From Acidobacteriota bacterium (GTDB taxonomy: Bacteria > Acidobacteriota > Terriglobia > Terriglobales > Acidobacteriaceae), in NCBI GenBank assembly GCA_021827845.1, contig JAKAUB010000158.1, positions 1-34,095 of the forward strand: a stretch of DNA of 34,095 nucleotides, read 5' to 3'. The stretch's first letter is position 1. Each line of letters begins with the position of its first letter. Of the stretch, positions 7,409-17,164 are shown piece by piece. Below the pieces are notes generated by a model. The model did not search any database. It was not told the origin of the DNA and saw only the letters and a program-made list of their open reading frames with translations. Position numbers and translations under genes: made by a program.

Positions 7409-9532
7409 ATGCCGTCAACGCTCTCTGCTCTGCGGATTTCCCGTCTTATGACGTTGGCATGCCTGTTGACGGTCACGCCGCTGCTGGCGGAGACCTGCGG
7501 AACGCATGCGCTGCAGGCAAATTTCTCGGCGGACGGGACCTATTCCATTACTAGGGCCCAAGGAAACATCCACTGGACGGGAAAACTGCCGGAGCCGGGC
7601 CGGGTGCGGAAATTCTCTGATCACGACGCCCTGGGCGACTCTTGCGGCCTGCGCTTTCAGGGCGAGAAGTCGGATGAGGTCGACACAATTCGCGTCTATC
7701 CCGCGCAGGGAGTGGTGACGCTGACGGTGCGAACGGCCTCGGAGCGTCCACAGTTTCCGCGTCTGTCCGGCGTTTCCATGGACTGGCACCCGCTTGGTTT
7801 TGGTGTCGCCCCGTTCGGCCCGTATACATTCAACCACCTGCATCATCAGGGTCCGTGGGTGCTGTTCGACGGCAAGTTTGACACCGTTGTGGTGTCACCC
7901 GCCGACCACTTTTTTGTCAGCGATCTCCAGTTGCAGAACGGCGAGTTGCGTTCCGGATTTCTTGCCTCCGCACCCGAGGCACCCGCCCACACACTGCATA
8001 CGACTGTCATTACATTCGGCGACGGTATCCACGCGACCCTTACTGCATGGGGGCATGCCATGCAGGCCTGGGCTGCGCGGCCGGTGGTGCGCAATGACGC
8101 CGGCCCGCTGCTGCGCGGCTTGAGCTACTGGACGGACAATGGCGCGTACTACTACTACAAGTTTGATCCGAAGCTGGACTACACCGGCACGCTGTTGGCG
8201 GTGGCCGACAGGTTTCATCAGGAAGGCGTGCCGCTGCACCTGATGCAACTGGATAGCTGGTTCTATCCCAAGGGGCCGGAGCAGCAGTGGCAGGTGCGCC
8301 ATTGGGAGCATGGCGCGGGCGGCGCCTACCGGTACGAGCCGGACAAGCAATTATTCCCGGACGGCATCAATGCATTCGCCAGCAAGCTGGATTTACCGAT
8401 GGCCGTGCATGGTCGCTGGATCGACCAGAGCAGCCCGTATCGCCATATGTACAAAATGTCCGGGAATGTCATCATCGACCCGGCGTACTGGAAGCAGACA
8501 GCCGCGTGGCTGCACGCGGCGAACGTTGTGGTGTATGAGCAGGACTGGCTGGGGACCTTCGCGCAGGCGGAGGCAAACTTCACCGCGCCTGAGGCCTACC
8601 ACGACGAAATGGCACATGCGATGCGCCAGCAGGGAATTGCTCTGCAATACTGCATGCCCGCGCCAGCGGATTATCTGCAGGGCGTGCGCTATCCCAACTT
8701 GACGACGATCCGCACCAGCGACGACCGCTTTGAGCCCGCCCGGTGGGACGAGTTTCTCTACGATTCGCAGATCGCCTACGCGCTCGGCATCTGGCCGTGG
8801 AGCGATGTGTTTATGAGTTCTGAGACGGCGAATCTGGTGCTGTCCACGCTGTCGTCCGGTCCAGTCGGCGTGGGCGACGCCATCGACAAAATCGACGCCA
8901 AAAATCTGCTGCGTGCAGCGCGCGCCGATGGCGTCCTGGTGAAGCCGGATCACGGCATCCGCCCCCTGGACCGCATATACCTGGCGGATGCAGCAGGCCA
9001 TCCGGCAGCGATGGTCGCGGTGGCGCAGTCGCAGCAGGCGGCCGGGACCACTTCCTACGTCTTTGCGTATCCGCGCCACCAGGAGACGGCGGCCGCTTTT
9101 ACGCCTGCTGAGCTGGGCTACAAGGGACAGGTGGTCGTCTATAACTGGCGCACCGGGGACGGAACCATTCAAGACGCGGGTGTGACCGATCGCTTACCGC
9201 TCGCCGATGGCTGGGGCTATGCCGTAGTGGCGCCGGTAAACGCGGGCCTGGCGCTGGTCGGCGATCCGCAGATGATTGCGACGATGGGCAGGCAGCGGCT
9301 GGCAGCGCGTCCGATCTCGGCCAGCGGCGGTCTCGCGATTGACCTTCGTTTTGCCCCGGGAGAGAGCAGCCAGGCTCTCGTGCTCTACGCGGCGAAGGCT
9401 CCCGGCGTTCGCGTGACGGCAGGGAAGATCCAGTCGCAGCGCTATAACGCAGCCAGCCATATGCTGCAGGTGACGTTGACGCCGGATGCAAAGGGCATGG
9501 CGCAACTGCAGGTGATGCCGGCCGGAAAGTAG
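7409..9532 (+). CDS. Secreted alpha-galactosidase-like glycoside hydrolase (clan GH-D-like TIM barrel)
   Basis: Signal peptide MPSTLSALRISRLMTLACLLTVTPLLAETCG; LSYWTDNGAYYYYKFD, LHLMQLDSWFYPKGP, NVVVYEQDWLG barrel-type motifs; C-terminal beta-sandwich-like region. Confidence 0.55.
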   Translation: MPSTLSALRISRLMTLACLLTVTPLLAETCGTHALQANFSADGTYSITRAQGNIHWTGKLPEPGRVRKFSDHDALGDSCGLRFQGEKSDEVDTIRVYPAQGVVTLTVRTASERPQFPRLSGVSMDWHPLGFGVAPFGPYTFNHLHHQGPWVLFDGKFDTVVVSPADHFFVSDLQLQNGELRSGFLASAPEAPAHTLHTTVITFGDGIHATLTAWGHAMQAWAARPVVRNDAGPLLRGLSYWTDNGAYYYYKFDPKLDYTGTLLAVADRFHQEGVPLHLMQLDSWFYPKGPEQQWQVRHWEHGAGGAYRYEPDKQLFPDGINAFASKLDLPMAVHGRWIDQSSPYRHMYKMSGNVIIDPAYWKQTAAWLHAANVVVYEQDWLGTFAQAEANFTAPEAYHDEMAHAMRQQGIALQYCMPAPADYLQGVRYPNLTTIRTSDDRFEPARWDEFLYDSQIAYALGIWPWSDVFMSSETANLVLSTLSSGPVGVGDAIDKIDAKNLLRAARADGVLVKPDHGIRPLDRIYLADAAGHPAAMVAVAQSQQAAGTTSYVFAYPRHQETAAAFTPAELGYKGQVVVYNWRTGDGTIQDAGVTDRLPLADGWGYAVVAPVNAGLALVGDPQMIATMGRQRLAARPISASGGLAIDLRFAPGESSQALVLYAAKAPGVRVTAGKIQSQRYNAASHMLQVTLTPDAKGMAQLQVMPAGK

Positions 9533-9587
9533 CGTGCTGCCTGCCGGCGAGCCGGGCCCTACAATAAGAGGGTCGTCTTCCAATTCC

Positions 9588-10109
9588 ATGCGGATGCTGC
9601 GCGCGCCAATCCTTCTTGTTCCTGTCGTATTGCTTGGCTGCGGCTACCACACGCCGCAGAGCAGTGAGCACCTGCCGCCCAGCATCACGTCCATCGATGT
9701 GCCGATTTTCAAGACGAACGTGACCAACTACAACACGGAGGTTGCGTTTACCCGCGCCGTGGTGCAGGAGCTGACAACGCGGACCAAGGACCGCATTACA
9801 GAAAGTGACAAACCGCACGCCGCCGATGCGGTTCTGCGCGGAACGATTCTGACCGAGACCTACACCCCGCTCACCTTCAACTCCGAGACCGGCCAGTCCT
9901 CCAGCTATCTGATCGCTATAACAGCGGCAGTTACACTGACCGCTGCCGACGGGACAGTGCTCTATAAGAACGATCATTTCCTCTACCGCGCGCAGTACCA
10001 GGCGACGGCCGATCTGGCGACCTTTATTCAGGAAGACTCGCCGGCTGTGCAGCGCATGGCCCATGAATTTGCCGCCGACCTGGTGAACGAGATGCTGGAG
10101 GGTTTCTAA
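9588..10109 (+). CDS. lptE: LptE-like LPS assembly lipoprotein
   Basis: Lipobox VVLLGCGY; SITSIDVPIFKTNVTNYNTEVAFTRAVVQELTTRTKDRITESDKPHAADAVLRGTI pattern; immediately upstream of holA as in many Gram-negatives. Confidence 0.75.
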   Translation: MRMLRAPILLVPVVLLGCGYHTPQSSEHLPPSITSIDVPIFKTNVTNYNTEVAFTRAVVQELTTRTKDRITESDKPHAADAVLRGTILTETYTPLTFNSETGQSSSYLIAITAAVTLTAADGTVLYKNDHFLYRAQYQATADLATFIQEDSPAVQRMAHEFAADLVNEMLEGF

Positions 10110-10110
10110 C

Positions 10111-11235
10111 GTGCAGGCGGAACGGAAAGATCTCGGCGGAGGGTTTGCGGCCGTCGAGCGGTTGCTGCGCGAAGCCCGCACGGATGCACGCCGTGCCGGT
10201 TATGTGCTGGTGGGCGATGAGGCGTATCTGCAGCAGGAGGCCCGCCGCGGGCTGATCCGTGCGCTGCTCGACCCCTCGCTGATGGACTTTTGCCTGTCGG
10301 AGGTCGATTTGGCGGAAGCCAGCGTGTTTGAGGCGCTGGACCGCGTCAGTTCTCCCTCCCTGATGGCGCCGTTTCAGATCGTATTCGTGCGCAACGTGAA
10401 GCTGCTCTACCAGCGCGGCGCAAAGAAGGACGAGTTTGCGGCGATTGAAAAATATCTGAGAAATCCGAATCCTCAGGCGCTTCTGGTTTTTGTCGCGGAT
10501 CATCTGCACATTCCCGCTGATACGCGCCGCATGGACATGCAGGAGAAGGATCGCTACGAGAGGATTCGCGAGACGCTGGGCGAGCTCTGCGGCCTGGTCG
10601 AGCTGGCGCAGCCTGATGAAGCCACCGCGCTGCGCTGGGCCGTTGAAAGCTGCGCGGCTGCCGGATGCACGCTGACTCCCGACGCGGCGCGTGAGCTGAC
10701 GGATGCGCTGCATGCTGACCTGATGCAGATGGCATCGGAGCTTGAGAAGCTGCGGCTATATGTTGGCGACAAGCGCTCAATCGATGTGGCGGACGTTGAA
10801 GCGATGGTGGAGGCGGCGCGCCAGCGGTCGCTGTATGAGCTGACGGATGCAATCTCCGCGCACGACGCGGCGCGCGCGCTGTCGCTGCTGCACGGGCTGT
10901 TGAACGCAAGCGACGCCGGCGAAGATGGAGCGATTGGATATCTGCACATGCTGGCGCGAACCTTTCGCCAGATGCTGGTGATCCTTGAGAAGAATGTGCG
11001 GGATTCGCGGGCTATCTGGCAGGCATTGTGGCCCGGGTTTCGCGTGGCGCCCTTCGCCGTGGATGATCTGATCCGTCAGGCGCGGCGATATCGATCGCGA
11101 GAGGACCTGATGCGGATGCTCGAGCGCGTGGCGCGGGCCGATGTTGAGATTCGATCTTCACCCCCGGACAAGGCGATGGTGCTGGAGCGGATGGTGATCG
11201 ATCTGGCGCACATTGGAGCGTTGCCGGCCCGGTAG
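10111..11235 (+). CDS. holA: DNA polymerase III subunit delta
   Basis: GYVLVGDEAYLQQEARRGLIRALLD; RSLYELTDAISAHDAARALSLLHGLL; LARTFRQMLVI, canonical HolA. GTG start. Confidence 0.9.
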   Translation: MQAERKDLGGGFAAVERLLREARTDARRAGYVLVGDEAYLQQEARRGLIRALLDPSLMDFCLSEVDLAEASVFEALDRVSSPSLMAPFQIVFVRNVKLLYQRGAKKDEFAAIEKYLRNPNPQALLVFVADHLHIPADTRRMDMQEKDRYERIRETLGELCGLVELAQPDEATALRWAVESCAAAGCTLTPDAARELTDALHADLMQMASELEKLRLYVGDKRSIDVADVEAMVEAARQRSLYELTDAISAHDAARALSLLHGLLNASDAGEDGAIGYLHMLARTFRQMLVILEKNVRDSRAIWQALWPGFRVAPFAVDDLIRQARRYRSREDLMRMLERVARADVEIRSSPPDKAMVLERMVIDLAHIGALPAR

Positions 11236-11289
11236 CGTATCCCCGGCGAACTCGACGCCGATTGGCTGCGAGAATAACAGAGATGACCG

Positions 11290-12225
11290 CTAGACGATTG
11301 CCCGGTCCGGCTCAAGATTCCCATGCTGGCGCACGGTCATGGTGACGGCGGAGACGATGATCATCGCGCCGCCTACCCATCCCGCAGCGCCCAGCCGCTC
11401 ACCGAGCAGGGTGATGCCGAGGACCGAGCCGAGGATCGGTTCCAGGTTCAAAAAGACCGCAGCGCGCGAGGCGGGGACACGCGTGAGGCCCCAGTTCCAC
11501 AGCACGCTGGAGCTGGCGGTGCAGAGCAGACCGCTGGCAGCCAGAGCCAGCCACGCTGTCAGCGAAATATGAATGGGGGGCGGTCCGTCGACGGCGAAGA
11601 CCCATACGGCCAGCATCGCGGTTCCGCATAGCAGACCCCACGCCGTGATGACCAACGGAGAATGGCGGCGGAGCAAGTGCTGATTCAGCAGAATCCAAGC
11701 GACGGAGATCAGCAGGGAAACGACGATCATCGAGTCGCCGGCGATGCTTGGACGGTCGCCGCCGCGGCCCGCCGATCCGCTGACAAATGCGATTAATACA
11801 GCGCCCGCTGTAGAGATTGCGAGCAGCAGCCACCCGCCGGCATCCAGACGCTCATGCGCGAATACAGTCGCCGCAAGCGCCAGAACAACGGGCAGCGTGC
11901 CGACCATCAACGCCGCGTGGGAGACTGTGGTGCGCGCCAGGCCGGCGAACTGCGGCAGAAATTGCAAGGGGACCCCAAGGAACCACGCCAGCAGCAGAAT
12001 GCGCCACTCCTGACGGTTGAGCTGCGGCCGGTGACGCAGCAAGACCGGGGATAGACCGGCGAGCGCAAACAAAAACCGATAGAGCACCATGTGCGCGGAG
12101 CTCATTTCGCGCAGCGCGATTTTGCCAAAGAAAAAGCCTGTGCCCCAGAACGTTCCGGCAAGTGCGCAGGAGCCGTAGCCAAGAGCGGTAAAGCGGCGGT
12201 TGCTGGAAGATACCTGGAGGCTCAT
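11290..12225 (-). CDS. EamA/DMT family transporter
   Basis: About 10 hydrophobic segments; GTFWGTGFFFGKIAL, VPASRAAVFLNLEPILGSVLGITLLGERLGAAGWVGGAMIIVS. Confidence 0.9.
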   Translation of the reverse strand: MSLQVSSSNRRFTALGYGSCALAGTFWGTGFFFGKIALREMSSAHMVLYRFLFALAGLSPVLLRHRPQLNRQEWRILLLAWFLGVPLQFLPQFAGLARTTVSHAALMVGTLPVVLALAATVFAHERLDAGGWLLLAISTAGAVLIAFVSGSAGRGGDRPSIAGDSMIVVSLLISVAWILLNQHLLRRHSPLVITAWGLLCGTAMLAVWVFAVDGPPPIHISLTAWLALAASGLLCTASSSVLWNWGLTRVPASRAAVFLNLEPILGSVLGITLLGERLGAAGWVGGAMIIVSAVTMTVRQHGNLEPDRAIV

Positions 12226-12314
12226 TCGGGAGTTGGTGGCTGCGCTGAAAATGGTGGCTGGTTTCAGAATCGCAGATTCCGTGGCGATCGAACAGATGCA
12301 GCCCCGTCAACGAT

Positions 12315-12348
12315 AAAAAAGCGGGATGCAGTGTGAGCTGCATCCCGC
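12315..12348 (-). terminator. Rho-independent terminator downstream of the M13 peptidase gene
   Basis: Minus strand GCGGGATGCAG-CTCACA-CTGCATCCCGC-TTTTTT: 11-bp perfect stem plus T tract. Confidence 0.9.
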
Positions 12349-12373
12349 GGGGTTGCGGCGTGCGCGTGTCGAA

Positions 12374-14461
12374 CTACCAGACGCGGCAGCGGTTCGCGGG
12401 GGCCATCGGCTGGCCGGTTTTGCAACTGAACGCCGTTGCAAACTCCGGCATGTTGCGCACCACGCCGTTGGCACGGAACTGATCGGGCGAGTGGGGATCG
12501 GTTTGCACGATCAACCGGATGAACTGCGGCCGGTCATTCGTACACCAGTTCTGCGCATAGCCGATGAAGAATTGCTGCACCGGCGTGTAGAGCCCCATCT
12601 TCTTCGACAGGTCAATATTGTGGTGCGCCGCCCAGGCCTCCATCGCCATGTAGGCCAGACGGATGCCCCCGTTGTCAGCCGTGTTTTCACCAAGCGTCAG
12701 CTTGCCATTGATATGCAGATTGTCGATGGCAGTGAAGCCCGAGTATTCGTTGGCGATGCATTCTGTGCGGGCGTCGAACTGCTTTTTGTCCTCCGGCGTC
12801 CACCAGTTCTTCAGGTTGCCATAGCCGTCAAACTGGGATCCCTGGTCGTCGAAGCCGTGCGTCAATTCATGACCCACGACGGCGCCGATGTGGCCGTAGT
12901 TGACCTCGCGAGGTGCTGAGTGGTCATAAAATGGCGGCTGCAGGATTCCCGCCGGGAAGTTGATGTTGTTCATGCTCGGGTCGTAGTACGCGTTGACGGT
13001 GGGCGGCGACATATCCCACTCCTCTTTATTCACCGGCTTGTTGATCTTGTTCAGCTGGCGGGCGGACTCGAACTCACGGGCACGAATGGCGTTGCCAAGC
13101 GCGTCATTAGGCTTGATCTCGAGTTTGGAATAGTCCCGCCATTTGTCGGGATAGCCGATCTTATTGGTGATCAGATCGAGCTTCTGAATGGCCTTCACCT
13201 TCGTTTCCGGGCTCATCCAGGTCAGCTTGGTCAGGTCGGTGTTCATGGCAGACTCAATGGCCTTCACCATGTTCAGGGTCTGCTCTTTGCTGTCACCGGC
13301 GAAATACTTCTCGACATACACCTTGCCGAGCGCTTCGCCGAGCGAAGCGTTTGTCGCCGAGACGCAGGTCTTCCAGCGCACCGGCTTCGTGGGTACTCCC
13401 GAGAGAATGTGGCCATAGAAGTCGAAGTGTTCATCATCGAATGCTGCCGGCAGCCGCGAGGCGTAGGAGTCCAGCAGGTGAACGCGCAGATAGTTCCGGA
13501 TCGTCGCCATATCCGTCTGCTGCAGCACGGACTGCAATCCTTGGAAGAAGGCGGGATTGGCGACATTCAGCGTGGTGATAGGCGGCGTACCCGCGTCCCT
13601 CAGCAATTTGGGCCACTGCAGGGTCGGGTCAGTTGAGGCCAGCGTGGTGAGCGGCTCGATGTGGTAGGTCTTGTACGGGTCGCGGCGATCTACAACGCCC
13701 ATTGAGATTTTTGCCAGCGAGGTCTCGAGCGCGAGGATGGACTGCGCTTCCGCGTCCGCCTTGCTCTGTGGGTCGCCCGCAAGGTGCAGCATTTTCGCGA
13801 GATGCTGCACGTATTGCTGGCGCAGCTTTACGCTCTTTGCGTCGGTCCGCAGGTAATAGTCCTTTTCGGGGAGGCCGAGGCCACCCTGATCCACGACGGC
13901 AATCTCTTTGGTCGCGTCTTTGAAGTCCTGCATGGAGCCAATATCAAAGAACGCCGGTACGCTCATCTTCTGGTACTGCGCCAGCAACGCTGGCAGCTCG
14001 CTCTTGTTCTTGAGCGCAGCGATCTTCGCCAGCTCCGGCTGCAGCGGCTTCAGACCATCCGCATTGATGGCAGCCGTATTCATGCAGCTTCCGTAGTAAT
14101 CGCCGATCTTCTGCTCATCGGGGGAGCGTCCCGCTGTCTGCTTCTCAGCGGTTTCCAGAATGCCGTGCAGAAGCTGGTGGTTATACTCGTTCAGATTTTC
14201 GAACTGGTCGTAGAGCGGCAGGTCGGCGGGGATAGGATACTTTTGTGCGAATTTTCCGCAGGCGAACTGGTAGAAATTCGTACACGGATCTGCTGACGTA
14301 TCCATGATGGAAGAGTCAAAGCCGGGGATGGGAGAAATCTTGTGCATCGGTTGAGGGGCTACGCCGGTCGAGGGCCGTTGCGCATGCGCAGCGGCACCCC
14401 CCAGCGCCACAAAAGACAGGACGGTAGCCGCGAGGATTCGCGGCACGGGTTTTGCTTCCAT
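12374..14461 (-). CDS. M13 family metallopeptidase (neprilysin/PepO-like), secreted
   Basis: VVGHELTHGFDDQGSQFD (HExxH), ENTADNGGIRLAY (ENxAD), C-terminal NRCRVW; signal peptide from 14461 (MEAKPVPRILAATVLSFVALGGAAAHAQ). Confidence 0.95.
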   Translation of the reverse strand: MEAKPVPRILAATVLSFVALGGAAAHAQRPSTGVAPQPMHKISPIPGFDSSIMDTSADPCTNFYQFACGKFAQKYPIPADLPLYDQFENLNEYNHQLLHGILETAEKQTAGRSPDEQKIGDYYGSCMNTAAINADGLKPLQPELAKIAALKNKSELPALLAQYQKMSVPAFFDIGSMQDFKDATKEIAVVDQGGLGLPEKDYYLRTDAKSVKLRQQYVQHLAKMLHLAGDPQSKADAEAQSILALETSLAKISMGVVDRRDPYKTYHIEPLTTLASTDPTLQWPKLLRDAGTPPITTLNVANPAFFQGLQSVLQQTDMATIRNYLRVHLLDSYASRLPAAFDDEHFDFYGHILSGVPTKPVRWKTCVSATNASLGEALGKVYVEKYFAGDSKEQTLNMVKAIESAMNTDLTKLTWMSPETKVKAIQKLDLITNKIGYPDKWRDYSKLEIKPNDALGNAIRAREFESARQLNKINKPVNKEEWDMSPPTVNAYYDPSMNNINFPAGILQPPFYDHSAPREVNYGHIGAVVGHELTHGFDDQGSQFDGYGNLKNWWTPEDKKQFDARTECIANEYSGFTAIDNLHINGKLTLGENTADNGGIRLAYMAMEAWAAHHNIDLSKKMGLYTPVQQFFIGYAQNWCTNDRPQFIRLIVQTDPHSPDQFRANGVVRNMPEFATAFSCKTGQPMAPANRCRVW

Positions 14462-14494
14462 CAGCTTGGTTCCTCTCTTGTCTGAAGCGTACCT

Positions 14495-15769
14495 TTGAAT
14501 GTCATGCAGCATGACCATCCATCTGATAAGGGAAAAGCAGGGAAGTCAATCCCTAAGCGTATCTATGTGTATGCCAGCAAACTGCTGGCTCTTTTCGCGG
14601 GAATTCTGACCCTCCCGGCGGGTGCGGGTTATGCGGCCGGAGCCCGGCCGGTCCGAGCTGCCGGCGCCCAGCCAGAGATACATATTCCAGTCGGTCCGTT
14701 GGGCTATACCGTTCCGGGGGTACTGCCGTCGTTGTACGCATACGCGCTGACCGAACTCTACTACATCGACGCCACGCATCTGCTGTTTGTGTTCAATCGG
14801 CATGGCCTGATTCGCCGCGACAATAGCTGCCCGCTACCGGATGCGGAGCAGCGGGTGGTCCGCGCCGTAGTTCTGGAACTGCCCACGGGCAAGGTAATTC
14901 GTCAGGCGGACTGGAACCTGTATGACCTCACAAACTATTTGTGGAGTCTCAATGATGGGTCCTTTCTTATGCGGCGCTGCATGCAATTGGAGCGCGTGGA
15001 CGCGACCCTGACGCCAAAGCCGTTGATTGCCGCTGCCGGCAAAATCGACGACATAACGTTTGCCCCAGACCGTTCTCTGATGTCGTTGGAGGAAGAGCCG
15101 CCACCTGTAATGCCTTCTGCGAAGGCTAAGTTGCACAGCGCGCAGCCGCCACTGCAGCCGATTTCGGTGCAATTTATCGGGCTGCAGCCCTTGCGGGTGG
15201 TGGCACGATCACGCGTACAAACCCCCGGCGACATTCCATTGATGAACTCAGGAATTCTTGTACCGTTGCCAGGAAAGAGCTCGCACTGGCTGTATACGTT
15301 ATTTCCATTTGCGGGGGCGCCCAGGCAAGTCGTCTCGGTAACGTCTTTTTGCCGCCCGCAGACGGTCCCGCTGGCACGGGCCATCTTCCTCTCAATGCTC
15401 TGCCCCAGTCCCCAGAACCTGGAGTATGACGGTTATAACCTGCAGGGTGGCCATATGTGGCGCATGGCCTTTGACCAGATGCATCTGCTGCCGCAATATC
15501 TGCTGAGCCGCGATGGCTCGCTTTTTGGGATTGAGACGCTGCACCTTACCCGGCCAATGTCCGGGATTGGTTCCCTGACGAAGGATGACGTGGATAGCCA
15601 GGTTCTCGACATCTTTAATACGTCGACGGGAAAGCCCATGGGGGAGCTTCAATTCACGCCCATTTACACCGCGGGGGGTAACGCGGACTTTTCCCCCGAT
15701 GGAACTCGGGTGGCCATCCTGCGGAACGGCGCCATCGAGATTTACCGGATCAGCGACTTGAGGCCTTAA
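14495..15769 (+). CDS. Hypothetical exported beta-propeller-like protein
   Basis: Signal-like N-terminus; repeated strand-rich segments, C-terminal GNADFSPDGTRVAILRNGAIEIYRISDL (WD40/PD40-like). No recognised enzyme motif. Confidence 0.6.
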   Translation: MNVMQHDHPSDKGKAGKSIPKRIYVYASKLLALFAGILTLPAGAGYAAGARPVRAAGAQPEIHIPVGPLGYTVPGVLPSLYAYALTELYYIDATHLLFVFNRHGLIRRDNSCPLPDAEQRVVRAVVLELPTGKVIRQADWNLYDLTNYLWSLNDGSFLMRRCMQLERVDATLTPKPLIAAAGKIDDITFAPDRSLMSLEEEPPPVMPSAKAKLHSAQPPLQPISVQFIGLQPLRVVARSRVQTPGDIPLMNSGILVPLPGKSSHWLYTLFPFAGAPRQVVSVTSFCRPQTVPLARAIFLSMLCPSPQNLEYDGYNLQGGHMWRMAFDQMHLLPQYLLSRDGSLFGIETLHLTRPMSGIGSLTKDDVDSQVLDIFNTSTGKPMGELQFTPIYTAGGNADFSPDGTRVAILRNGAIEIYRISDLRP

Positions 15770-15855
15770 GGGCCATCTCAGCGGCAATGACCTACTATTT
15801 TTTCTCCGCCTTGCCTCGGCTGTGCTAGAACCAGTCTCAACTGAGGAATTGGACG

Positions 15856-16962
15856 ATGAGCGAACCTGTCAGCACTCTGCCTGGAACCAACCGATTTGGG
15901 CCGTTTCGCGCCGGACAAATTCTGGAACGCACGGCGGACCTGATCCGCGAAAGCCCGATGGTCTTCTTCGGCATCGGCTTTCTGGCAATCGCCGCCGCGG
16001 CCGTGGCGGGCCTGGTCTTTGTCTTCGCAGAATTTTTGCTCCGCCATTTCAATCCAGACGGCAGCCCGGCGGCCCGGGCGCTGGCGCTGGCTCCGCTGGC
16101 CCTGCTTTGCTTTGGCGCAGCCTTTGTCGTGGCACAGATCGCGCAGGGCGCCTTCTTCGTGGCTGCGCGGCAGAAACTGGAAGGCGCCCGCCCGTCCGTC
16201 GGAGAGGCATGCAGCGCGGCCGCACAGCGGCTGGGAACCCTGGCTGGAATTGCGATTCTGATCGCCCTGCGGATCATCGGCTATCTGCTCGTGTTTTATC
16301 TGGTCTGCGCGATTGTTTTCGGCGTTCTGATCGCGGCTCTCGGTGGCATGCGCGTGCTGGCGTCCTTCAGTCCCGGCCATATGGCAAACTCCGGGGCCAT
16401 CCTTCTTCTGCTTCTCCTCGGACTTACATTTTTCGTCCTTTATTTGCTTTTTCTGGTTTGGCTTATCGCTCGCTATGCCCTGTCCGTTCCGGCTGCGATG
16501 GAAGAGGGCGTTCCGGCTGGTGACGCGATCCGCCGCTCGATTGCGCTGACGCACGGTGCCAAGGGAAGGGTCATCGCACTGCTGGTTTTCGCGTTTGGGA
16601 TCAATCTGGCGCTGGCGATCGTCACGCTTCCGGTCCAGATGCTTTCCATGCGCGGCACGGCCGCGGCCGCCACGTACCACTCGGTCTCGACGGCCGGTAT
16701 TGTTGTCATTCTTGCCATAACGCTTCTCCGCCTCCTTGTCGGTTGGGTGGTCTCCGTGTTTCTGGGCGTCGGATTTGTACTCTGCTATTTCGATCTGCGC
16801 GTGCGGAAGGAAAACTTCGGCGGTCCCACGGCGACGTTGCCGCCGGGTAGCCTCGCGGTTGTCGGCGGAGCAATGGCCACCCCGCAGGCGCCTGCGATTC
16901 ATCCATTGCCACTCGAGCCGCAGGCCACCGATCTTCCCCAGGACGACCTTCCGATTTCCTGA
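15856..16962 (+). CDS. Hypothetical multi-pass membrane protein
   Basis: 368 aa; FGPFRAGQILERTADLIRESPMVFFGIGFLAIAAAAVAGLVF and several further TM segments; soluble N- and C-termini. Confidence 0.8.
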   Translation: MSEPVSTLPGTNRFGPFRAGQILERTADLIRESPMVFFGIGFLAIAAAAVAGLVFVFAEFLLRHFNPDGSPAARALALAPLALLCFGAAFVVAQIAQGAFFVAARQKLEGARPSVGEACSAAAQRLGTLAGIAILIALRIIGYLLVFYLVCAIVFGVLIAALGGMRVLASFSPGHMANSGAILLLLLLGLTFFVLYLLFLVWLIARYALSVPAAMEEGVPAGDAIRRSIALTHGAKGRVIALLVFAFGINLALAIVTLPVQMLSMRGTAAAATYHSVSTAGIVVILAITLLRLLVGWVVSVFLGVGFVLCYFDLRVRKENFGGPTATLPPGSLAVVGGAMATPQAPAIHPLPLEPQATDLPQDDLPIS

Positions 16963-17164
16963 CGCCCGGTCGTTTATTTGCGGGAAGGATGCAGCGCGGA
17001 AATTGCCGCAGCCGCGCCCCTGCGTCGGCAATGTGGGTTACACTATTGGCTCCGGTACATCCGACTTCCTTGTTCGTCCAGGATCAATCGCCTGGTACCG
17101 GCCCAGAGACAATTTTCTTATGACCCAGCTTTGACGGGACACCTACATCTCGAGAAGGACTTCC

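Noticed and set aside
9099-10181. 360-aa minus-strand ORF
   Set aside because: Antisense across the glycoside hydrolase 3' end and lptE-like gene; no motifs, overlaps two better-supported genes.
15778-17031. 417-aa minus-strand ORF
   Set aside because: Antisense to the hypothetical membrane protein at 15856-16962, whose hydrophobic TM pattern supports the plus frame; the antisense product is low-complexity K/R/Q/D.
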